From Paenibacillus harenae (lineage in GTDB: Bacteria; Bacillota; Bacilli; Paenibacillales; Paenibacillaceae): a stretch of 64,000 bases of DNA. Where the stretch lies: NCBI RefSeq assembly GCF_030812415.1, contig NZ_JAUSST010000007.1:124001-188000 (forward strand), in the 5' to 3' direction. Both the position numbers and the translations under genes were made by a program. Below the pieces are notes generated by a model. The model ran no database searches and was not told the DNA's origin. It saw only the letters and a program-made list of their open reading frames with translations. Positions 8,588 through 16,609 of the stretch are shown one piece after another. Every line of letters starts with the position of its first letter. The first letter of the stretch is position 1.

Positions 8588-9769
8588 TTAGAGCAAGCCC
8601 GACCATGCAATCGCGCGCGGTAAGATAACCGATTCATTCGTATAGCCTTTCTGGCCTGGCACGAAAAAGACGAAGACGAGTTCTTCCGCCGGATCGACGA
8701 ACAATCCGCAATGCCCGAATCCTTCATGCGAGAACGTTCCTTTGCTGCACAAGTCATAGTGCTCCAGCGACCAGCCCAGGCCGTACTTGTAATCCGTCTG
8801 CTTGCTGCCCCAGCCGTTATGCCGGACGCCGTGCAAGTGATTCGAGGTTTGCAGTTCTACCGCCCGCTTCGACACGATGCGCGTCCCGTCAAGCTCCCCG
8901 CCGTTCAGCATCATCTGGCCGAAACGCCATAAATCCGATAGGGTCGAGAACATGCCGTTGCCCGCTCTAGGCGGTGCGTCGTCCGCTCTCTTGCGAGGGC
9001 GATAGAGATTGTCCGCTTCCCAATCATTGGTGCAGCACACTTCGTCGTAGTACGCTTCCGGCACGTCGAAGAATGATCTGTCCATCCCTAGCGGAGCCAG
9101 AATCTCATCATGAATGTATTGATCGAACGGCTTGCCCGATACTCGCGCGATAACTTCCCCGAGAAGCGCGAAAGCGCTCGTCGAATAGATCCATTCCTTG
9201 CCGGGCATATTTTGCAGCGGACCGGCAAGCACCGCTTTAATCCAGCCTATGTCGTTGCCTTGCTCCTTCAGCTCTCTTACCGCCCATTCGAACCAAGGCA
9301 GCCCATATGGCTCGGTATAGAAGCCTGGGTCTCCGCGCAATCCGGACGTATGCGTCAATAGATGGAAGATCGTAATTTCTTTATGCTTATCCGTGTTCAT
9401 TTCCGGCAAAATGCTGCCTGCCGACTGTGTCAGGAATAGCTGCCCTCGATCGATGAGTTGATGGATGGCTACGGCTGTAACCGCTTTCGTTATCGAGTAG
9501 ACTTTGCGTATCGAATCTACCTTAAGATCTTCGTTCGCCCCATTGCCCTTAATATCGCCATTGCCGCTTTCGCCGCGAAGCTTGCCCATGGAACGATGAG
9601 CGAACACCTTTCCTTTGCGCGCCAGCAAATAGCTAGCCGCCTGAATCGTTCCCTTCTCGACCAGATCCGCATAATGGTCGTCCAGTCTGCGGATGGCTTG
9701 CGAGTCATAACCGACTCCTTCCGCCGTTGCATCCGTCCAGCCCTCATGAATCGTTACTGTATTTTGCAT
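8588..9769 (-). CDS. Serine hydrolase, paralog of the downstream gene; first gene of the exporter operon
   Basis: 393 aa. Motifs are SITK (92-95), HLLTHTSG, Tyr195-Ser-Thr in place of YxN, and HEG (348-350). GGGAG stands seven bases before the ATG. No signal peptide is visible. It shares its whole length with the following hydrolase, so the pair looks like a tandem duplication. The next gene begins 30 bp later, and the run hydrolase-hydrolase-permease-permease-ATPase-nucleotidyltransferase has gaps of at most 30 bp or overlaps, which argues for one transcript. The substrate is unknown. Confidence 0.88.
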   Translation of the reverse strand: MQNTVTIHEGWTDATAEGVGYDSQAIRRLDDHYADLVEKGTIQAASYLLARKGKVFAHRSMGKLRGESGNGDIKGNGANEDLKVDSIRKVYSITKAVTAVAIHQLIDRGQLFLTQSAGSILPEMNTDKHKEITIFHLLTHTSGLRGDPGFYTEPYGLPWFEWAVRELKEQGNDIGWIKAVLAGPLQNMPGKEWIYSTSAFALLGEVIARVSGKPFDQYIHDEILAPLGMDRSFFDVPEAYYDEVCCTNDWEADNLYRPRKRADDAPPRAGNGMFSTLSDLWRFGQMMLNGGELDGTRIVSKRAVELQTSNHLHGVRHNGWGSKQTDYKYGLGWSLEHYDLCSKGTFSHEGFGHCGLFVDPAEELVFVFFVPGQKGYTNESVILPRAIAWSGLL

Positions 9770-10008
9770 ACTCGTACTCCCTTCTTAATGTGTTGCTCGG
9801 CAGCCTCTTGGATGACAAACCTTCGCAATTATGGGGATTCATGAAACCTAATGATAAATCCCATTTTAAGGGAATAGGGATGCAGGTGTCCACGGTTTTG
9901 TTGGTAAACTTTTACTATAGCTAATCTTTCGACTGATCGGCTATTCGCACTTCATATAAAGGTCAACGATGCCGATAGTATCATTTAGATGAGAGGAGCG
10001 AATGAACG

Positions 10009-11109
10009 TTGATCGTATTTATTGCGTTTTTCATTATTTCTAGCATATTCATCGTGGGCGGCATTATCGGATTGGCCGAAAATGGCAGTGGAGATAATCT
10101 CTTCATGCTGCTTCTCGGAATCGCAATTCTTGTAGTAATCCTATTTTTCCGGAAGGAAGCGCGCAGGACGAAACGCATGCGCAAATGGATTATGAACAAT
10201 AAGGAAGTTATTTACAACGGCGGTGCCGAATATGAGGGAGAACTGATTACTCCTGATACGAAGCTTGTATTCCACGAACTTGTTATTTCATTCGGGGTGA
10301 CGGTTACCTTTCCCTCAAGGATGGTTGTGGAAGGTTCGCTGAATCATATGACGTTCAAAATAATTTATTCCTTATTTACGGCTCTATTCGGATGGTGGAG
10401 CTTGCCGTGGGGACCCTCCGAAACTATACGGACGCTGCGGAACAATATGAACGGCGGCAATGCGACTACGCCTCACGATATTATTTTTTACTACGGAGAA
10501 GGCCGGCCTCGTCTGAAGGGGCAGCCGAAGCTCGTTCGGGCCGCTTACAACAACAGGCTCGACCGCGTTCATGCGATGTTGCACAAAGGCCTGGACGTTC
10601 ATGCGAAGGATCGCGACGGGCGAACGGCCCTGCATCGGGCAGCCGAGAACGGCAATGTCGAGATGTTGGAATTACTGCTTATGAACGGCGCCGATCTTCA
10701 CGAGAAAGACGCTTACGGCTGCACCCTGCTTATTCGTGCCTCCGTGCACGGAAGGAGCGATATGGTACGCAAGCTTCTCTCGCTCGGACTAGACCCTAAC
10801 GAGGGAGACAACCACGGCAGTCTTCCGCTGGTGTATGCCGGCAGCCGCGGTTATACGAACGTCATTCGGCTATTACTGAATGGGAAGGCCGATCCGAACA
10901 AGGCAACGGATAACGGGACGACTGCACTTATGAAAGCGGTCGAGTGCGAGGAATATTGGGCGGTTCGCATGCTCTTGGAGTCCGGTGCCAATCCGTATGC
11001 CGTTCATGGCGACGGTGAGACAACCGCCTTCTCCATTGCAGAGGAATGCGAGGATAAACGGATCAAGGAGCTGCTGCTTGATCCGAATAGGGCCCTGGTC
11101 CGTCAATAA
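10009..11109 (+). CDS. Membrane-anchored ankyrin-repeat protein
   Basis: 366 aa starting at a TTG with AGGAG ten bases upstream; the nearer ATG at 10002 is out of frame and stops after 13 codons. Residues 1-22 and 34-47 are hydrophobic and probably cross the membrane. Residues 50-165 form a domain I do not recognise. From about 172 to 355 there are five ankyrin repeats, the clearest being DGRTALHRAAENGNVEMLEL. Ankyrin arrays bind other proteins, so a membrane-tethered docking role is likely, but the partner is unknown. It ends in a strong terminator and looks monocistronic. Confidence 0.85.
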   Translation: MIVFIAFFIISSIFIVGGIIGLAENGSGDNLFMLLLGIAILVVILFFRKEARRTKRMRKWIMNNKEVIYNGGAEYEGELITPDTKLVFHELVISFGVTVTFPSRMVVEGSLNHMTFKIIYSLFTALFGWWSLPWGPSETIRTLRNNMNGGNATTPHDIIFYYGEGRPRLKGQPKLVRAAYNNRLDRVHAMLHKGLDVHAKDRDGRTALHRAAENGNVEMLELLLMNGADLHEKDAYGCTLLIRASVHGRSDMVRKLLSLGLDPNEGDNHGSLPLVYAGSRGYTNVIRLLLNGKADPNKATDNGTTALMKAVECEEYWAVRMLLESGANPYAVHGDGETTAFSIAEECEDKRIKELLLDPNRALVRQ

Positions 11110-11160
11110 AGAAACCCTCATTGGCCGTGAACCTATGTTCATGGACAATGAGGGTTTCTT
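11109..11160. terminator. Strong bidirectional terminator
   Basis: AAGAAACCCTCATTG (11109-11123) pairs perfectly with CAATGAGGGTTTCTT (11146-11160), with a second small stem TGAAC/GTTCA in the loop. It begins at the ankyrin-gene stop codon. Confidence 0.85.
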
Positions 11161-11298
11161 CCAGCATGACTATCGTCTTACTTGCGCCAATTTCTTCCAC
11201 GATACCTAGCGTTTGGCCGAGCGTTTCTCTACGTCTCTTAACCAGCACTAGTATGAATAAGAACAATTTTGTACATTTCCACATAATGGAATCAGCAC

Positions 11299-11838
11299 TC
11301 AATTCAACAGCTCTTCAATACGATCCAGCCCGATTTTGCATCTATTGTTAAGCGAACGTTTATCTCTTAGTTGAAAAACCTGCATCGAATGTCCTTCATC
11401 TTCGATTAACGGCTTGGCGATAATATCTTGAAAAATCCGAACCGCCGTCCTGCTCACGCTATGCAACGCTTCGGTCGTTATCACTCGTTTCATTGTCAGT
11501 ATGAGCTCGATCATTTTCTCCGCGTACACGAGCCTTACCAAACTGTCCGCACCCGAAATATGCCGATCGGCAAACGACACCACACGTTCCAAAATAGGAG
11601 GTGATGGGTAGTATTTAGCCAGCGCCTCCAGCTCGGTCACCGCTTCCCAGTTCATAATCGACAGCTTATTCGCGAGCGAATCGATTATTTCCGCATACCA
11701 CTCATTCTCTTCCTCTATGCTTATGTCGTAAGTCTTATAGGACTCCAGTACATCCGCACGATGCATGGCTACCTTATTCCCCTTATATTGCACGAACAAC
11801 GCTTTTGCATCCGGGGGCGTTCCTTTCTGCTCCTCCAT
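11299..11838 (-). CDS. Hypothetical protein, 179 aa
   Basis: I do not recognise this protein. It is acidic to neutral, mostly helical in character, without signal peptide or membrane segments. The N-terminal region contains FVQYKGNKVAMHRADVLESY; the C-terminal half holds several hydrophobic-heptad-like helices. AGGTGA stands five bases before the ATG and the codon use resembles the neighbours, so it is probably a real gene. It faces the ankyrin gene and shares the terminator region between them. Confidence 0.65.
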   Translation of the reverse strand: MEEQKGTPPDAKALFVQYKGNKVAMHRADVLESYKTYDISIEEENEWYAEIIDSLANKLSIMNWEAVTELEALAKYYPSPPILERVVSFADRHISGADSLVRLVYAEKMIELILTMKRVITTEALHSVSRTAVRIFQDIIAKPLIEDEGHSMQVFQLRDKRSLNNRCKIGLDRIEELLN

Positions 11839-11900
11839 AGGCTCACCTGCTTATTCATTATGATTGCTTCCCATTGCAGCCACGCTATCTATGCCGATCC

Positions 11901-11938
11901 AAAAAAACCGCAGCTACGCGTTCACGTTTAGCTACGGT
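11901..11938 (-). terminator. Terminator of the small basic protein gene
   Basis: On the minus strand ACCGTAGCTA pairs with TAGCTGCGGT (one G-U-type mismatch) and is followed by a run of seven T. It begins 18 bp after the stop of the 52-aa gene and supports that gene being transcribed. Confidence 0.75.
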
Positions 11939-11955
11939 CATCTATGCAGCATACA

Positions 11956-12114
11956 TTACGGCTTCTTAACTGCCGTTGTTTTCGCCCCGTCCGCATTCTT
12001 AGCTTGAGGCTTGCCGAAAATTTTCTTCGCGGCTTTTTTCTTCGCGCTTGCCTGCCAACGATTCCAACCCTTCTTGTCCGTGCCTCTGCCTGTTCCGCCT
12101 TTAGCCTTTACCAT
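11956..12114 (-). CDS. Small, very basic protein, 52 aa
   Basis: 52 aa beginning MVKAKGGTGRGTDKKGWNRW, with Lys/Ala-rich helix-like sequence after it and about 16 Lys or Arg residues. It resembles, from memory, the short DUF3934-type proteins of bacilli (GTGKGT..KKGWNRWQ), but I could not check this. A GGTG site is eight bases before the ATG and a clear terminator follows. The charge suggests nucleic-acid or ribosome binding, which is inference only. Confidence 0.7.
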   Translation of the reverse strand: MVKAKGGTGRGTDKKGWNRWQASAKKKAAKKIFGKPQAKNADGAKTTAVKKP

Positions 12115-12330
12115 GCTTCATTCACCACTCCAACATCGTCATTATCGTTCCATTCTTGTCGATAGCATCCATTATACCATTAATTCGCCTTGTAAAATCT
12201 TGCCGCCCACTATAATTATATCCGTGCGCCGAATTCCGATTCGTCAGCTAGGCGCTGGGGGGCAACGATACTGCTGCAGGCGATATAGAGCCGCTGCGTC
12301 GCATAATCGCATAGCCTGAGCCGCAAGCGG

Positions 12331-13608
12331 CTAGCGTTCTAAATATTCCAGCCCTTTCATGTAAGGCCTAAGCGCCTTCGGAACGTAGATGCTGCCGTCT
12401 TCGCGTTGATGGTTCTCGAGCAGCGGGATCAATATTCTAGGCGTGGCGACGGCCGTATTGTTTAGTGTATGGCAATAATGCAGCTTGCCGTCCGCTGCAC
12501 GATACCTAATCTTAGCCCGGCGTGCCTGGAAGTCCAGCAAGTTCGACGACGAATGCGTCTCTCCGTACGCTTGCCTGCTCGGCATCCACGTCTCGATGTC
12601 GTATTGCTTATATGTCTTCTGCGACATATCGCCGATGCATACGGCTACGACGCGATAAGGAAGCTCCAACAACTGCAAAATTCGTTCCGCATTCGCGGTC
12701 ATCTCTTGCAGGATCCGCTCCGACAACTCGTGATCATTTGCGCATAGGACAACCTGCTCCACCTTCGCGAATTGATGCACGCGGTACAACCCGTGGACAT
12801 CTCTTCCCGCCGAGCCAATCTCTTGGCGGAAGCAGGCCGACATCGCCGCCAGGCGGATCGGCTCGCGGACGTCGACGATCTCGCCGCTGTAGCCTGAGAC
12901 GAGACTTACTTCCGATGTGCCGATAAGATATTTATTATCCTCCTCGAGCCGGAATAGCTGATCTTGCCCTAGCGGCAGGAAGCCCGAATGATGGAACGAC
13001 TCGCCGCGAGCCAGCATCGGAACGTCCACCGGCATGAAGCCGCCCGCCTCCAGCACATCCACCGCTAGCCGCTGAACGGCATGGTGCAGATGAAAGCCCG
13101 CGCCCTTCAGCACATAATTTCGGCTGCCGCCGATCTTCACGCCGCGGGCGATATCGAGCATGCCGAGGTTTTCGGCCAGCTCCACATGGTTTTTCGGCTC
13201 GAATTCGAATGTCGGCAATTCGCCATGCTTCTTGATTTCGACATTGTCGGCATCCGAAGCTCCGTCCGGCGTATCCGGCGAAACGATATTAGGTACGAGC
13301 AGCAGCAGCTGCTCATGCATCCCATCCACCGATCCAAGCTCCGCCTCCAGCTTCGTTAACGTTGCATTCGACTGTTTTACCCCTTGCTTCATCCGATCCG
13401 CGTCCTGCTCCTCGCCGCTCGAGAGCTTCCTGCCGATTTGCTCCGACAGCTCGTTTCGCGTATGCCGCAAACCTTCGATCGATTGCAGCAGCCCGCGCTT
13501 CTTATCATCGAGCTCAATCAGCTCGCGGATGGACACCTCGATCCCCTTCTTCGCCGCAATCCGCTCCAGCTCCGCTTGATGTTCGCGAATAAACGCCATA
13601 TTCAGCAT
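12331..13608 (-). CDS. serS: Seryl-tRNA synthetase
   Basis: 425 aa, normal length for bacterial SerRS, which charges tRNA-Ser in the cytoplasm. The N-terminal coiled-coil arm spans about residues 25-105. Class II motifs are visible: the motif 2 region around AACFRQEIGSAGRDVHGLYR and a motif 3 region near the C-terminus (LNNTAVATPRILIPLLE). ATG at 13606-13608 has AGGAGG nine bases upstream; a TTG at 13614 is too close to that site. The stop of serC is 14 bp upstream, so the two form an operon under the T-box leader. A short AGCCGC/GCGGCT palindrome overlaps the stop codon. Confidence 0.97.
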   Translation of the reverse strand: MLNMAFIREHQAELERIAAKKGIEVSIRELIELDDKKRGLLQSIEGLRHTRNELSEQIGRKLSSGEEQDADRMKQGVKQSNATLTKLEAELGSVDGMHEQLLLLVPNIVSPDTPDGASDADNVEIKKHGELPTFEFEPKNHVELAENLGMLDIARGVKIGGSRNYVLKGAGFHLHHAVQRLAVDVLEAGGFMPVDVPMLARGESFHHSGFLPLGQDQLFRLEEDNKYLIGTSEVSLVSGYSGEIVDVREPIRLAAMSACFRQEIGSAGRDVHGLYRVHQFAKVEQVVLCANDHELSERILQEMTANAERILQLLELPYRVVAVCIGDMSQKTYKQYDIETWMPSRQAYGETHSSSNLLDFQARRAKIRYRAADGKLHYCHTLNNTAVATPRILIPLLENHQREDGSIYVPKALRPYMKGLEYLER

Positions 13609-13622
13609 GAGCAATCTCCTCC

Positions 13623-14717
13623 TTATCCGCGAACCCGCTGAAATTCGATCATTAGGTCAGCCAGCGCCTCGCATGCTTCAAGCGGAACGGCATTGTAGAT
13701 CGATGCGCGCAAGCCGCCGACGCTGCGATGTCCCGCCAGTCCCACGATGCCGCGCTCTTCGGCAGCGGCTATCAATTGCTTCTCCAGCGCCTCGTCTCTC
13801 ATGCGCCAAGTGACGTTCATGTTCGAACGGTAAGGCTGCCCGATAATCCCCTGATAGAAACCGTCGCTTGCATCGATGACTCCATAGAGCGGAGCTGCCT
13901 TCTCTTTGCTCGATTGCTCCATTGCCGCGATGCCGCCTTGCCGCTCCGTCCATTCCAGGACGAGCTTCGTCATGTACAGCGAATGAACGGGAGGCGTATT
14001 GTATAACGAATCGTTGTCGGCATACGTGCTGTATTTCATAATCGTCGGAATACGTTCCGAGCAATCGGCAAGCAAGTTTTCATGAACGGCGGCGACCGTC
14101 ACTCCGGCCGGTCCAATATTTTTTTGCGCTCCCGCATAGAACATCGCGAATTTGCTGAAGTCCAGCTTACGGCTCATGATGTCGCTCGTCATATCGCCGA
14201 TCAACGGGACGCCATTCGTATCCGGGATGTGCTTGAACTGCGAGCCTTCAATGGTGTTGTTCGTCGTCATATGAACGTATGCGGCATTCGATCCGAGCAA
14301 CAGGCTCGCCGTATCCGGCAAAACCCGCCACTTCGAATCCTTGCCGCTCGCTGCCTCAACCGCGTTGCCGACAGCGCGCGCCTCCGAATACGCCTTATCC
14401 GAGAAGCTTCCCGATAAAATATAATGCGCCGTCTGCCCTTCCTTCAGAAAGTTCATCGGGATGAGCCCGAACTGCATGCTCGCTCCGCCGCCCATGAATA
14501 AGACGCGATACGCGTCAGGCAAGCCAAGCAATTTTTTGAACAATTGCCCGGTTTCCTCTACCATCCGCTCGACCGCCGGGCTGCGGTGCGACATCTCCAT
14601 GATCGACATGCCGCCTCCGCCGTAAGCGATGAATTGCCTCTGCGCCTCCTCCAGTACTTCCAGCGGCAGCGCCGCCGGTCCTGGGTTGAAATTGTAATTC
14701 CGCATCGTGTTTTGCAT
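13623..14717 (-). CDS. serC: Phosphoserine aminotransferase
   Basis: 364 aa from ATG 14717 (B. subtilis SerC is about 360). It makes 3-phosphoserine from 3-phosphohydroxypyruvate and glutamate in serine synthesis. The PLP lysine lies in FYAGAQKNIGPAGVT; the N-terminus NYNFNPGPAALP and the GGGASMQFG phosphate-binding loop are typical. Another ATG at 14705 is possible. It is the first gene after the T-box leader and is followed by serS, so serine synthesis and serine charging answer to the same tRNA signal. Confidence 0.96.
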   Translation of the reverse strand: MQNTMRNYNFNPGPAALPLEVLEEAQRQFIAYGGGGMSIMEMSHRSPAVERMVEETGQLFKKLLGLPDAYRVLFMGGGASMQFGLIPMNFLKEGQTAHYILSGSFSDKAYSEARAVGNAVEAASGKDSKWRVLPDTASLLLGSNAAYVHMTTNNTIEGSQFKHIPDTNGVPLIGDMTSDIMSRKLDFSKFAMFYAGAQKNIGPAGVTVAAVHENLLADCSERIPTIMKYSTYADNDSLYNTPPVHSLYMTKLVLEWTERQGGIAAMEQSSKEKAAPLYGVIDASDGFYQGIIGQPYRSNMNVTWRMRDEALEKQLIAAAEERGIVGLAGHRSVGGLRASIYNAVPLEACEALADLMIEFQRVRG

Positions 14718-14751
14718 GCTGCACCGTCCGTTTCCTCGTTTTTTGGAAAAC

Positions 14752-14963
14752 AAAAAGACGCCCTCGTCTTATTGGGACGAGGAGCGTCTGCTCGCGGTGC
14801 CACCCAACTTGACCGAAGCAGCGGCAAGCGCCGATTCGATCCTCTTGGTTCCGCGGTAACGGGCGGGCCGGTTAACTTAGGACGTACCCCCTACGGGATA
14901 CTCTTGACGAAAACGCCTCCGAGTTGGATGCTCTTCATAGGCATGATCCGAATGTTTAATGTT
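14752..14963 (-). promoter_or_regulatory. T-box riboswitch leader of serC-serS
   Basis: On the minus strand the conserved T-box core GGGTGGCACCGCGAG is at 14791-14805. It is followed by a terminator whose arms AGACGC..CTCGTC and GACGAG..GCGTCT (14756-14789) end in TTTTTGTTTT. Uncharged tRNA pairing with the T-box would favour the antiterminator and read-through into serC-serS. The expected specificity is tRNA-Ser from gene context; I could not fix the specifier codon by eye. The leader is short, about 210 nt. Confidence 0.9.
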
Positions 14964-14969
14964 GCACAC

Positions 14970-14999
14970 ATTATATACACTTTGGAAAAGGAATGTCAA
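14970..14999 (-). promoter_or_regulatory. Sigma-A promoter of the serC-serS T-box transcript
   Basis: TTGACA (complement of 14994-14999) and TATAAT (complement of 14970-14975), both perfect consensus, are 18 bp apart. Transcription would start near 14963, just ahead of the T-box leader. Confidence 0.85.
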
Positions 15000-15159
15000 C
15001 ACGGACAGCAGCAAATTATTTAATCCAACCAATTTTAGTAACCCGCCATCGGTTTTCAGACCGTCCTCCGACTCCTACACCAGCTCATGGTAGAAGCGTC
15101 CCAAACAGTTGGATCTATTATTTATTTTATGTTACCCGACCTTTCAATTAGGAGGCTAT

Positions 15160-15192
15160 GAAGCACCTCACATCGTAGTGAGGGTAGACTCA
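15160..15192 (+). mobile_element. Possible right-end remnant of an IS200/IS605-type element
   Basis: GAAGC followed by a hairpin CCTCAC-atcgta-GTGAGG and then GTAGACTCA has the layout GAAGC-stem-loop-GTAGTTCA that I know from right ends of IS605/TnpB elements. No tnpA or tnpB reading frame is left nearby. About 100 bp before it are without coding signs. This is a pattern match, not a proven end. Confidence 0.35.
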
Positions 15193-15263
15193 GTAATAAA
15201 AGAAATCGTTCCTTGTCAAGATAAGAATATGCATGGAAAAAGGAGGAAATAATAAAGGGGATT

Positions 15264-16379
15264 GTGAAGGGGGATGTTACTTTCGTGAAAATCGGTGAAA
15301 AAATCTCCGGCTATCAAATCAGTTTACTTTTATTCACCTTTATCATTTCAACCCTCATCTTATCCGTTCCGGGTATTATGGTTGGATACGCCAAGCAAGA
15401 TGCCTGGATGTCCGTCATTTTCGCATCGACAACGGGCCTTATAAACATCTTTGTTATGACGGCTCTGGCTATGCGTTATCCCGGCCAGACGATAATACAG
15501 TATGCTAATGCGATATGCGGAAAATGGGTTGGCAAGCTGATCGGATTCTATTGTACTTATTACTTGTTTTTCTTTATTTCCAGCACCTTGAATGAGCATG
15601 CCGGATTTCTGAATACCGTTCTCATGCTTAATACACCGTCTCTCGTTTTAATATTAACGCTGCTGATTTTTTGCAGCCTTGCCGTTCTTTCCGGCGTCGA
15701 GTCGATTGCCAGGTGCAACGAAGTTATCGTTTTGATTGTCGTATTGTTGCTTCTCCCCATCTTCATTTTCTCGTTACGGAATGTAGATCCTGCCCGATTG
15801 ACCCCGGTGCTCTCTGAAGGAATCATTCCGGTCATCAGGGGTTCGGTCGTCCCGTCCGCCTGGATGAGCCAATTTTTTTTCTTGGGATGGTTTTTGCCGC
15901 ACTTAAACGAGAAGCCGCAGAAGGTGCGCGGGAAATTGCTAATTTCGCTAGGCTGCACCGCGCTGCTGATCATGGCGATCGATATTCTGACCATCATGGT
16001 GTTCGGTCCGATCACCCCTAGGATGAAATTCGCTTTTTTGAACGTCATCAAATATACGGATATCGTTGGTCCCTTGGAGAGGCTGGAAGCTATCGCCATC
16101 ACGATCTGGGTCCTTGGCATCTCCATCAAGGTTTCCATGCTGCTTTACATGTTTTGCATAAGCGTAACTCAGCTGTTTGGAGCAAAAAACTACCGAAAAA
16201 CGGTCGTTCCGATTACCGTATTGTCCGCCGTCGGTTCCGTCTGGATTTTTAAAAATTCAGACGAATTTCAAGCCTGGATAACGTTTGCCTATCCGATTTT
16301 GGCTCTTTTTACGCAAAGCTTGCTTCCCCTGGCACTGCTTGCCATAGCCAGGGTCAAGCAAATGCTGGCGAAGCGTTAA
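15264..16379 (+). CDS. gerB: GerB-type spore germination permease
   Basis: 371 aa, ten hydrophobic segments, family of GerAB/amino-acid permeases (PF03845 type), with the typical N-terminal KIGEKISGYQ and YPGQTIIQYA stretches. In the spore inner membrane the B subunit carries the germinant-binding site. GTG at 15264 or GTG at 15285 are both possible starts; AAGGGG and GAAGGGGG precede them. The gene runs towards the A/C/D genes and its stop TAA shares bases with the stop of the small membrane gene, so it is not in their operon although the set should form one receptor. Confidence 0.9.
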   Translation: MKGDVTFVKIGEKISGYQISLLLFTFIISTLILSVPGIMVGYAKQDAWMSVIFASTTGLINIFVMTALAMRYPGQTIIQYANAICGKWVGKLIGFYCTYYLFFFISSTLNEHAGFLNTVLMLNTPSLVLILTLLIFCSLAVLSGVESIARCNEVIVLIVVLLLLPIFIFSLRNVDPARLTPVLSEGIIPVIRGSVVPSAWMSQFFFLGWFLPHLNEKPQKVRGKLLISLGCTALLIMAIDILTIMVFGPITPRMKFAFLNVIKYTDIVGPLERLEAIAITIWVLGISIKVSMLLYMFCISVTQLFGAKNYRKTVVPITVLSAVGSVWIFKNSDEFQAWITFAYPILALFTQSLLPLALLAIARVKQMLAKR

Positions 16380-16609
16380 GGAGACAAAATCAATTTCCCG
16401 ATCGGTTCAAAAACGATTTTGTATGGGAGGACAAAAGTCGGCAATTCCACTTCCGCAATCAGCAGCATGCCGACGATAGCAGACAAGGTCATGGACAGCG
16501 CGCAGATCAGAGCCTCCCGTTTGTCTTGACCGATCCATAGGCGGCGGGATTGGAAGATCGTAAACACGCCAAGAAAAAAGATATAAACAGCCGGTACGAT
16601 AATCATCAC
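16376..16609 (-). CDS. Small membrane protein of germinant receptor operon (GerD-subunit-like)
   Basis: 77 aa, two hydrophobic segments at about residues 2-17 and 32-52. Position after A and C genes and the size fit the small two-membrane-segment fourth subunits reported for some Bacillus ger operons. The start is GTG 16609 (AAGGAG eight bases upstream) or ATG 16606, overlapping the C gene stop. It ends in a shared TTAA with the convergent gerB gene. The exact role is unknown; modulation of the receptor is the usual proposal. Confidence 0.7.
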   Translation of the reverse strand: MMIIVPAVYIFFLGVFTIFQSRRLWIGQDKREALICALSMTLSAIVGMLLIAEVELPTFVLPYKIVFEPIGKLILSP

